Positions 1-6,122 of a DNA stretch of 7,637 nucleotides are shown here, one piece after another. Location: assembly GCA_020635875.1 (NCBI GenBank), contig JACJYY010000009.1:1-7637 (forward strand), written 5' to 3'. The stretch's first letter is position 1; every line of letters starts with the position of its first letter. Source of the stretch: Flavobacteriales bacterium (lineage in GTDB: Bacteria; Bacteroidota; Bacteroidia; Flavobacteriales; Flavobacteriaceae). Under the pieces are notes generated by a model. It was not told where the DNA came from, ran no database searches, and saw nothing but the letters and a program-made list of their open reading frames with translations. Both the position numbers and the translations under genes were made by a program.

Positions 1-340
1 CCGCACAGGTGCAGGCGATGGCGATGATGAGCAAATCATCGTGAAATTAGATGCTCTTTCAGAAAAATATCAGAAAATTCTTTTTGTGGTTTCTATTTAT
101 CAAGGTCGTCAGAACAACCAACATTTCGGAATGGTAGAAAATGCCTTTATCCGTGCGGTTGATGCCAAAGGAAAAGAAATTGCAAAATTCAGTTTGTCGG
201 GCGATGCCACAATGAACGGAAAATGCACTATGGTATTTTCGGAAGTTTACAGACATAACGGAGAGTGGAAATTCAGAGCAATAGGAGAACCGCACCACAC
301 CGACAATTTTATTGACATTCTAAAACAATATACTTACTAA
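1..340 (+). CDS. TerD-family protein, C-terminal part (5' end outside window)
   Basis: This is the 3' end of a TerD-domain gene. The frame is open from base 2 and encodes RTGAGDGDDEQIIVKLDAL, the acidic Ca2+-binding loop typical of TerD proteins, before any internal start codon, so the GTG at 41 is not the true start. The visible part, about 112 residues, contains the later TerD hallmarks: a FVVSIYQ strand, FGMVENAFIR, and HNGEWKFRAIGEP near the end. TerD-family proteins are small cytoplasmic beta-sandwich Ca2+ binders of the tellurium/stress-response clusters; their exact biochemical role is not settled. The next TerD gene starts 14 bases downstream, so they are likely co-transcribed. The family call is firm. 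Which TerD subtype it is cannot be decided without the N-terminus. It lacks the GGL-type ending of its neighbour and ends instead in a short hydrophobic tail. Confidence 0.93.
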   Translation, partial: RTGAGDGDDEQIIVKLDALSEKYQKILFVVSIYQGRQNNQHFGMVENAFIRAVDAKGKEIAKFSLSGDATMNGKCTMVFSEVYRHNGEWKFRAIGEPHHTDNFIDILKQYTY

Positions 341-354
341 TAAATCTAAAAATT

Positions 355-909
355 ATGGCAATCAATTTACAAAAGGGGCAAAGAGAAACAATTAACGCTC
401 CAAAATTTACAGTAGGATTAGGTTGGGATACCAATTCTTCTTCAACAGGTGTGGACTTCGATTTAGATGCTTCCGTATTTGTGTTGGGCGAAAACAAGAA
501 GTTACTTTCTGATGCTCACTTCATTTTTTACAACAACCTGAAAAGTCCTGATGGTGCAGTAGAACATACAGGCGACAATCTTACAGGCGATGGTGATGGC
601 GATGACGAAAGTATCAAAGTGGATTTGTCAAAAATCGACACTTCTGCAAGTGAAATCTGCATCGTTGTTACCATTCACGAAGCCGTTGCAAGAAACCAAA
701 ATTTCGGACAGGTAAGAAATGCGTTTATCCGAATTTTCGACACCAATACACAGGAAGTCATTCTAATGTTTGAATTAGATGAAGATTTTTCGATTGAAAC
801 GGCTGTTGAATTTGGCAGAATTTACAAAAGAAACGGAGAGTGGAAATTTGAAGCGGTTGGTGTAGGAATGAAAGGCGGACTTCAAGATTATTTAAACAAA
901 TACAACTAA
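355..909 (+). CDS. terD: TerD-family Ca2+-binding stress protein (TerD/TerE-like)
   Basis: A complete 184-residue TerD-domain protein, within the usual family length of about 190. It opens with MAINLQKGQ, the standard TerD start. It then has VDFDLDAS (residues 33-40) and the acidic loop GDNLTGDGDGDDE (73-85), which in characterised TerD proteins holds calcium. Later marks are VVTIHEA (104-110), NFGQVRNAFIRIFD (116-129), KRNGEWKFEAVG (158-169) and GGLQDYL (174-180), which match the TerD/TerE subtype best. No signal peptide or membrane segment is seen, so it should be cytoplasmic. ATG at 355 is chosen because it gives the canonical family N-terminus. The upstream stretch is A-rich with no Shine-Dalgarno match. 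It lies 14 bases after one TerD gene and 6 bases before another. The family is certain; the choice between TerD and TerE is not. Confidence 0.95.
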   Translation: MAINLQKGQRETINAPKFTVGLGWDTNSSSTGVDFDLDASVFVLGENKKLLSDAHFIFYNNLKSPDGAVEHTGDNLTGDGDGDDESIKVDLSKIDTSASEICIVVTIHEAVARNQNFGQVRNAFIRIFDTNTQEVILMFELDEDFSIETAVEFGRIYKRNGEWKFEAVGVGMKGGLQDYLNKYN

Positions 910-915
910 TAAATT

Positions 916-1527
916 ATGGCAATCAATTTACAGAAAGGTCAAAAAATTAACCTTAAAAAAGACAACGGTTCTACACTTCAAAATATATGTGTTGGCGTGA
1001 ATTGGGGTGCAATAGAGAAAAAAGGCTGGTTTGGCGGAACTTCAAAGGAAGCGGTGGATTTAGACGCAAGTTGTGTTTTGTATGATAGTTCAAAAAATGC
1101 AATAGACGTAATCTATTTTGGAAGTTTAAAATCAAAAGACGGCTCTATAAAACACAGTGGAGATGATTTGACAGGCGATATGGACGGAGATGACGGTTTG
1201 GATAATGAAATCATAACCGTTGATTTTTCAAAACTGTCAAGCAATATAGAACACGTTGCGTTTGTATTAAACAGTTTCAGAGGACACGATTTTGGAACTA
1301 TTCCATTTGCGTCAATTCGTATTTATGAAGGCACACCAACAAGAGTAAACGAAGTTTTTGCAACCTATAACATTGCCAAAGGCGAAGGTTTCGCAGGGCA
1401 CGTTTCTATGGTAATGGGTGTGTTTTACAAAAGAAACAACGAATGGAAATTTAATGCCATTGGCGAACCAACCAGAGATAAAAAATTAGAAGAAACCATT
1501 AAAACAGTACAACAAAATTATTTATAA
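916..1527 (+). CDS. terZ: TerD-family protein, TerZ-like
   Basis: A complete 203-residue TerD-domain protein with the same MAINLQKGQ start as the gene before it. The first part has VGVNWGAIEKKGWFGG (26-41), the tryptophan plus Lys/Gly-rich insertion I associate with TerZ. VDLDASCVLYD follows (47-57), with Cys after the DLDAS core, also TerZ-like. The acidic loop GDDLTGDMDGDDGLDNE (82-98) carries about four extra residues (GLDN) compared with the neighbour, so its calcium site may differ. The C-terminal marks are FGTIPFASIRIYEG (126-139) and KRNNEWKFNAIGEP (172-185), then a short Lys/Glu/Gln-rich helix. The vWA gene begins 2 bases after its stop, which implies translational coupling. It should be a cytoplasmic Ca2+ binder. 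The family is certain; the TerZ assignment is moderately supported. Confidence 0.94.
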   Translation: MAINLQKGQKINLKKDNGSTLQNICVGVNWGAIEKKGWFGGTSKEAVDLDASCVLYDSSKNAIDVIYFGSLKSKDGSIKHSGDDLTGDMDGDDGLDNEIITVDFSKLSSNIEHVAFVLNSFRGHDFGTIPFASIRIYEGTPTRVNEVFATYNIAKGEGFAGHVSMVMGVFYKRNNEWKFNAIGEPTRDKKLEETIKTVQQNYL

Positions 1528-1529
1528 AA

Positions 1530-2168
1530 ATGAGAAGATTACCGGTTTATTTATTGTTAGACACATCAGGCTCAATGAGTGGCGAACCCATTGAAGCCGT
1601 AAAAAATGGTGTGCAGGTGTTGGTTTCAACATTACGCCAAGATCCTTACGCTTTGGAAACAGCTTATTTAAGCATTATCACTTTTGACAGCAATGTGCAA
1701 CAGCTTGTTCCATTGACCGACCTTGCTTCTTTTCAAGAGCCAAGTATTTCAGCAACAGGAACTACCGCTTTGGGTGGAGGTTTGAAATTGTTGGCTGAAT
1801 GTATTGACAGGGAAATTGCCAAATCAACACCCGAACAAAAAGGCGATTGGAAACCGCTTGTGTTCATTATGACAGACGGTATGCCTACCGATGACTGGCA
1901 GGGAGGATTGGCAGAATTTCAACAGCGAAAATCAGGTATTGTAGTGGCTTGTGCCGCAGGTTCGGGAGCTGATACCAATGTTTTGAAACAGATTACCGAA
2001 GTCGTTGTATCGCTCGATACTGCGGATTCATCTACTATCAAAGCATTTTTCAAATGGGTGTCGGCTTCTATAAGTACGGGTAGCCAAAAGGTTGAAAGTG
2101 GCGGAAAAGAAGTTGCAGGACTGAATGAATTGCCACCGCCCCCACCAGAAGTAAACATTGTTGTATAA
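1530..2168 (+). CDS. TerY-like von Willebrand A domain protein with intact MIDAS
   Basis: A 212-residue single-domain vWA protein of the TerY type. After MRRLPVYLLL comes DTSGSM, giving the MIDAS residues D11, S13 and S15. The third MIDAS element is GTTALGGG, with T79 the likely ligand, and the fourth is MTDG with D116. All five metal-coordinating positions are therefore present. SIITFDS (48-54), KGDWKPLVFIMTDG (104-117) and DTADSSTIKAFFKWVSASI (163-181) fit the TerY family. In Ter clusters such proteins are thought to act as metal-dependent adaptors that assemble partner proteins. The tail ends LPPPPPEVNIVV (201-212), a proline run plus a hydrophobic end that its paralogue also keeps. There is no signal peptide or transmembrane segment. 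The start is 2 bases after the previous stop, and the next start is 1 base after this stop. The symbol is left empty because the two copies cannot be told apart by name. Confidence 0.93.
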   Translation: MRRLPVYLLLDTSGSMSGEPIEAVKNGVQVLVSTLRQDPYALETAYLSIITFDSNVQQLVPLTDLASFQEPSISATGTTALGGGLKLLAECIDREIAKSTPEQKGDWKPLVFIMTDGMPTDDWQGGLAEFQQRKSGIVVACAAGSGADTNVLKQITEVVVSLDTADSSTIKAFFKWVSASISTGSQKVESGGKEVAGLNELPPPPPEVNIVV

Positions 2169-2169
2169 A

Positions 2170-2340
2170 ATGGGAAAATACGGTTGGTCATTTTCATGGA
2201 AAAGGTTATTGGGTATTACTGCTGCTAAACAACGCTTTGCAAGGCGGACAGGTATTCCCACATCAAAAAACGGAATGGAAAGAAAAATCGGTTCATCAAT
2301 AATGAGTGTAATTCTCAAAACAGTATTAGGTAAAAAATAA
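2170..2340 (+). CDS. Small basic protein, 56 residues, unknown function
   Basis: A short gene encoding 56 residues with 13 Lys/Arg and one Glu, so very basic. The N-terminus is aromatic and Trp-rich (MGKYGWSFSWKRLLGI), the middle reads RRTGIPTSKNGMERKIG, and the C-terminus is a hydrophobic or amphipathic helix ending in KK. ATG at 2170 is preferred over an in-frame TTG at 2158 because it falls 1 base after the vWA stop, the same tight spacing seen elsewhere in the operon. I have an unverified impression that short basic proteins with a similar pattern (SW-K-LGI, then TGIP, then RK-G) occur in phages and genomic islands; I cannot name a family. It could bind nucleic acid or membrane surface, or act as a small operon subunit. 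Its position between vWA and TerB-like genes and its clean coupling argue that it is real and translated. Confidence 0.75.
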   Translation: MGKYGWSFSWKRLLGITAAKQRFARRTGIPTSKNGMERKIGSSIMSVILKTVLGKK

Positions 2341-2366
2341 TTACAAACAATTAAAACAAAAACAAA
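2341..2366 (+). promoter_or_regulatory. A-rich leader before the TerB-like gene
   Basis: This 26-base gap is the longest in the window. It is almost all A with a few C and T, and has no Shine-Dalgarno match. A/T-rich sequence just before the ATG is the common way Bacteroidota genes present their start sites, so this is read as a translation-initiation region. No TAnnTTTG-type promoter element and no hairpin is seen in it. Confidence 0.35.
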
Positions 2367-2747
2367 ATGAAAAGTTTAGAACAATTAAAAAATGAAATTC
2401 TTGCTGACGGAATAATTGATTCAGCAGAAGTAAAAGAATTAGAAACCGTATTATTTGCAGACGGAAAAATTGACGAAGCAGAAGCATCATTGCTTTTTGA
2501 ATTAAACAATGCTGTTTCGGGAAAAGCCAACCACGAAAGTTGGGAAACATTATTTATCAAAGCCGTTTCAAGCTATTTGTTGGAAGATGAAACTTCGGCA
2601 GGAGAAATTGATACCAACGAAGCGGAGTGGCTTTACGACAAAATAAAAGGAGATGGTCAAATTGATTCAACCGAAAAGAATTTGTTGTTGCATTTAAAAA
2701 GTGTGTCAAAAAACTTTCCTGATAACCTTGAAACACTTTTGAAATAA
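2367..2747 (+). CDS. TerB-like acidic protein with four DGxID repeats
   Basis: A 126-residue acidic, helical protein. Four copies of a DGxIDxxE-type motif are visible: DGIIDSAEVKEL (14-25), DGKIDEAEASLL (32-43), AGEIDTNEAEWL (78-89) and DGQIDSTEKNLL (96-107). They fall in two pairs. The repeats within each pair are 18 residues apart, and the pairs are separated by a helix containing SWETLFIKAVSSYLL (58-72). The pattern recalls EF-hand-like or TerB-like helical proteins in which acidic residues bind metal. TerB proteins are cytoplasmic and partner TerC or other Ter proteins. No membrane segment or signal is present. The gene sits between the two vWA genes, and the second vWA starts 2 bases after its stop. 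The assignment to the TerB-like superfamily is by pattern; calcium or another cation as ligand is inferred. It is shorter than classical TerB (about 150 residues). Confidence 0.78.
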   Translation: MKSLEQLKNEILADGIIDSAEVKELETVLFADGKIDEAEASLLFELNNAVSGKANHESWETLFIKAVSSYLLEDETSAGEIDTNEAEWLYDKIKGDGQIDSTEKNLLLHLKSVSKNFPDNLETLLK

Positions 2748-2749
2748 GA

Positions 2750-3385
2750 ATGAGAAGATTACCTGTATATCTTTTAATAGAAACATCAGGCGGAATGCGT
2801 GGTGAACGGATAGAAGCAGTGAAAAACGGCTTACAGGTTTTGGTTTCAAAACTTCGTCAAGACCCTTTTGCTTTGGAATCAGTATATATAAGCATTATCA
2901 CGTTTGACAGAGAACCTAAGCAAGTATTGCCATTGACAGATTTGGAATCGCTTCAATTACCCGAAATCGAGATTCCCGAATCAAGTCCGCCATTCACAGG
3001 GAAAGCATTGTTCTTTCTCAACGAAAAATTAAATCAAGAATTGCTAAAAAGCACAAGCGAACAAAAAGGCGATTGGCGACCCTTGCTTTTTATTTTAACG
3101 AGAGGAGTTCCTGCCGACAAAAAAGATTTTAAAGAATCCGTATCACGCATTAAGGCACAAAATTTTGCGTCCATTGTTGCTTGTTCGGCAGGTTCTCATT
3201 CGTCCGATACCGAATTGAAAGAACTGACCGATAATGTTGTTCATCTTGATACAGCAGATAGCTCAACACTGATGTCGTTTTTCAAATGGGTTTCGGCTTC
3301 CATAGGAACAGGAAATAAAAGTGTAGGCACAACCGAAGAAATTGTTTTACCACCGCCACCAGCGGAAGTTCATTTAGTAATCTGA
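2750..3385 (+). CDS. TerY-like vWA protein with degenerate MIDAS (pseudo-vWA paralogue)
   Basis: A 211-residue paralogue of the vWA protein encoded at 1530. The two share the MRRLPVYLL start, IEAVKNG.QVLVS.LRQDP.ALE (21-43), SIITFD (48-53), EQKGDW, DTADSST, FFKWVSASI and a proline-rich tail. The metal site is largely lost: the first motif is ETSGGM (E11, S13, G15) instead of DTSGSM, the Thr position aligns with Lys (GKAL, K85), and the TDG motif is TRG (R118). Four of five MIDAS positions are therefore changed, yet the frame is full length and the framework is conserved. This suggests selection for a structural, metal-independent role rather than decay. The tail LPPPPAEVHLVI (200-211) is kept. 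It starts 2 bases after the TerB-like stop and is followed after 1 base by the ATPase start. It most likely pairs with the intact vWA or the ATPase (inference). Confidence 0.92.
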   Translation: MRRLPVYLLIETSGGMRGERIEAVKNGLQVLVSKLRQDPFALESVYISIITFDREPKQVLPLTDLESLQLPEIEIPESSPPFTGKALFFLNEKLNQELLKSTSEQKGDWRPLLFILTRGVPADKKDFKESVSRIKAQNFASIVACSAGSHSSDTELKELTDNVVHLDTADSSTLMSFFKWVSASIGTGNKSVGTTEEIVLPPPPAEVHLVI

Positions 3386-3386
3386 A

Positions 3387-6110
3387 ATGGGAATAGATAC
3401 TTTAGGAAACAAGTTGTTACAAGACATTGATATTGCTTATGATGAAGCAATAAATACTCGTGTATTAAACATTCAGGAGGCGGTGAATGAAATTGTAAAC
3501 GATTTCAAGGTTAAGAAGCATTCGCTTATGGGAGTTGCAAATCTTGATGCACTTAATAATTATAGCCAAATTCCTACATCGGAAATTATACCCTCTTTAA
3601 TTAAAATCGGATACTATAAGCATTTAAGAAATTTAGATGTATCAACTGCTATCCCCACAATAGTTGATATTGGAAGCAGTAACGGACTTAATATTGCTTA
3701 TACTAAAGTAAATGAAGAAAATGGGTGCAATTTGATTCAGAATATTGCAATAAGAATTGCATTATCATTGCCCGATAACTTTTTAAATGTAAAAATCTTT
3801 GACGCATCCAGTAATGGAGCAAATTTTAGTTTTTTACTGGCTCTTGACAAGGTAAAGACCAATTTCTATTCTACGGAGAATACAATTCACAATGAGCTGA
3901 ATAACGTTTTGTCAGAATTAACAAACATTCAAACGGACAAATTATCGTTCCAATATCAAACAGTCGAAGAATATAATCAAAAAGAGAGTGTCAAGATTCC
4001 CTATCAAGTCTTGATAATCAATAATTATCCTGATAATTTTATATACAGACGAGATAGTTTATCTGCATTGAAGAAAATTATTGAGAATGGAAAGAAATAC
4101 GGAGTCATCGTATTAATGACTACTGACCTTGATTTGCTTAAAAAAAATGCTACAGGATTTGGTTTCACTAATGAGATAGACGGAAAAATTGGGACTTTGG
4201 AAATTTTAGGTGATGGAAAAGTAAAGTCATCAGGAATTAAAGAATTAGATGATGCCTTTAAAAACTTTTCTTTGATAATTGATAGTGAACTTCCTGCAAA
4301 GCTGAGCAATATAATTACTTTCTTAAATAACAGATTGATAGAACACGAGAAAAGAGAGAAAGAAAAAAGTAAAAATGCGTTTAGCTTTGAAGGATTTTAT
4401 CAGGAAGCGAAACTTTCAAATAATTTCTGGACATCTAAATCTGATGAAAATATTCGTATTCCACTGGGATTTCCTGTTAATTATAAGCCATACAATTCTA
4501 ACCATAGTTACTTTCATTTAGGAATTTTGACAGATGAAAAAGGTAACAAAGTCGGCAATTATCACGGGCTTATAGGTGGAGAAACGGGGTCGGGTAAATC
4601 TGTATTGATTAACAATCTGATTATCAACTCTTGCTATTATTATTCTCCAGAAGAACTTCAATTTATTATTATTGATTTGAAGGGGAATGAATATCCCGAA
4701 TATCATAAGTTGCCACACATAAAAGTCCTCTTTCAGGATTCATCCAAAATTGATATTGGCTTAAATGTTCTTGAATATATCAAAAGTATTTATGAAGAGC
4801 GTGTCCAACTTTTTAAAAAAGCTAAGGTTAATGAGTTCTCACAATACAGAACAAAAGAAAAATTACCAAGATTAGTTTGTATAATAGATGAGTTTCAGAG
4901 TTTCAATCAAAGCGAGAATAACGAGGTAAAACGGAAATCAGCAGAAATTATAGACCTTATCGTTGGAAAAGGACGAGCATACGGAATACACCTTATACTT
5001 GCATCTCAGTCATTAGCTAACGTAAATATTAATTCTGCATCCTTAACCAATATTAATGTCAGGTTAGTGCTTCGATTAGATGAACAATCAAGCAGACAGA
5101 TTTTATCACCGGGAAATAACGAAACTTTGAAATTTCCTGATTTGCAGTTGGCTTATAATAATACGAGAGGATATGAGAAAAATGATAACAAGATTATAAA
5201 GTTGCCATTCCTGAAAGGTAATTTAATAACACCTCATATTGATTATTTTGAGAGTAAACTTACTGAACAGCTTAACTACAACAAAAAGAAATATCTCTTG
5301 CCAGGAGAGGAAGACGTGTTGTTAGATTCTAATACTCATATCACGGAAAGCATCAGTAAAAATAAAACAAAAGAAAATAAAATATATGTAGGTACTCCTT
5401 ATTTCATTAAAGAGGACGACAACTATATTTCCTTTAACCCTGAATCTGAAAATAATTTGTTAATGATTGGGCAGGATTATAATACTGCCTATCGTTTGCT
5501 TTCTCTATTGATAAAACAGTTTACAGCATATAACCCTGAAAATAAAGTTTACTATCTGAACTATGTTCCCAAGTCAAGTAAATTTTATAGCGTTTTTAAT
5601 ATCCTGAATAGTGAGAAGTTTAAACTTGATAAGAGTAATGATGCAGAGGGGATTTATGATTTATTGATTGAAGAAATCACAAAGCGTAAAGATATTGAAC
5701 ACCTTGAAAGTGAGTATTTATTGGTGTTACCTCAGTTAAATACGGATTCTTCTTTAAACACACGAATGTCTCCTCTAATGGCAAAGATTAAAACCATTTT
5801 AGAAACAGGTCCCGCTGTCGGCATTTATAGTGTGGTATTCGTTGAGTCGTATAATGCTTTGGGTGAAATTAACTCATTAAATAACTTATCTAAATTCAAA
5901 ATAGCCTTGCGTGGAGGCGAATCAAACAGAATAATGCCAAACAAAGCAAGTGTTGATGATGATGGTTTTATCTATCTAAGTACCCCTATTCCTTATACTA
6001 TTATGAATCCTGATTATGTCAATGTTTTTAATAGTTATAGTACGAATTTTCAAATTTCTGATTTGGGGTGGAAAAGCATTATCGAACAATTATTTAACAG
6101 ATTAGACTAA
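3387..6110 (+). CDS. FtsK/SpoIIIE-type ATPase with three tandem ATPase-like modules
   Basis: A 907-residue protein with a clear FtsK/SpoIIIE motor core in the middle: Walker A GETGSGKS (398-405), a strand plus acidic loop FIIIDLKGNEYPEY (426-439), Walker B LVCIIDEF (496-503), the FtsK-like GRAYGIHLILASQS (529-542), and VRLVLRLDEQSSRQIL (558-573). Flanking regions look like degenerate copies of the same fold. Around 90-300, VKIFDASSNG, VLIINNYP and KYGVIVLMTTD stand where the strand, Walker B and post-B motifs would be. Around 665-905, LLMIGQDYNTAY, YLLVLPQL, VGIYSVVFVES and FKIALRGGESNRI do so. Neither flank keeps GK[ST] or a DE pair. There are no transmembrane helices and no recognisable DNA-reading gamma domain. 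The layout resembles multi-ATPase EssC/EccC secretion motors as well as DNA translocases, so the cargo is undecided. The start lies 1 base after the vWA stop. Confidence 0.88.
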   Translation: MGIDTLGNKLLQDIDIAYDEAINTRVLNIQEAVNEIVNDFKVKKHSLMGVANLDALNNYSQIPTSEIIPSLIKIGYYKHLRNLDVSTAIPTIVDIGSSNGLNIAYTKVNEENGCNLIQNIAIRIALSLPDNFLNVKIFDASSNGANFSFLLALDKVKTNFYSTENTIHNELNNVLSELTNIQTDKLSFQYQTVEEYNQKESVKIPYQVLIINNYPDNFIYRRDSLSALKKIIENGKKYGVIVLMTTDLDLLKKNATGFGFTNEIDGKIGTLEILGDGKVKSSGIKELDDAFKNFSLIIDSELPAKLSNIITFLNNRLIEHEKREKEKSKNAFSFEGFYQEAKLSNNFWTSKSDENIRIPLGFPVNYKPYNSNHSYFHLGILTDEKGNKVGNYHGLIGGETGSGKSVLINNLIINSCYYYSPEELQFIIIDLKGNEYPEYHKLPHIKVLFQDSSKIDIGLNVLEYIKSIYEERVQLFKKAKVNEFSQYRTKEKLPRLVCIIDEFQSFNQSENNEVKRKSAEIIDLIVGKGRAYGIHLILASQSLANVNINSASLTNINVRLVLRLDEQSSRQILSPGNNETLKFPDLQLAYNNTRGYEKNDNKIIKLPFLKGNLITPHIDYFESKLTEQLNYNKKKYLLPGEEDVLLDSNTHITESISKNKTKENKIYVGTPYFIKEDDNYISFNPESENNLLMIGQDYNTAYRLLSLLIKQFTAYNPENKVYYLNYVPKSSKFYSVFNILNSEKFKLDKSNDAEGIYDLLIEEITKRKDIEHLESEYLLVLPQLNTDSSLNTRMSPLMAKIKTILETGPAVGIYSVVFVESYNALGEINSLNNLSKFKIALRGGESNRIMPNKASVDDDGFIYLSTPIPYTIMNPDYVNVFNSYSTNFQISDLGWKSIIEQLFNRLD
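4578..4601 (+). other. Walker A (P-loop) of the central ATPase module
   Basis: Codes for GETGSGKS, residues 398-405 of the ATPase. It is the only full P-loop in the protein and marks the active nucleotide site. The matching Walker B (LVCIIDE, residues 496-502) is encoded at 4872-4892, with the aspartate and glutamate both present. Confidence 0.93.
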
Positions 6111-6122
6111 TTACAGCTATAA

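Noticed and set aside
41..340. GTG at 41 as the start of a 99-residue protein
   Set aside because: The frame is open to the window edge and the residues before it form the conserved TerD acidic loop, so this is an internal codon of a truncated gene.
59..497. Minus-strand open frames opposite the first two TerD genes
   Set aside because: They are shadows of conserved TerD coding sequence and one crosses the intergenic gap without any start signal.
2158..2340. TTG at 2158 as a longer start of the small basic gene
   Set aside because: It overlaps the end of the vWA gene, whereas ATG at 2170 gives the 1-base spacing seen at the other vWA junction and a more natural N-terminus.
2341..2366. Possible internal promoter or terminator in the longest gap
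   Set aside because: No TAnnTTTG or -35-like element and no inverted repeat are visible; it is only an A-rich leader.
1919..2560. Minus-strand open frames opposite the vWA, small basic and TerB-like genes
   Set aside because: They lie opposite well-supported genes, overlap one another, and their low-complexity translations show no domain pattern.
2750..3385. Second vWA gene as a pseudogene
   Set aside because: The frame is full length, the fold blocks and tail are conserved, and only the metal-site residues are changed, which fits a functional pseudo-domain better than decay.
4025..4718. Minus-strand open frames opposite the ATPase gene
   Set aside because: They lie inside a gene with clear FtsK motifs, are short, and have no recognisable motif or initiation context.
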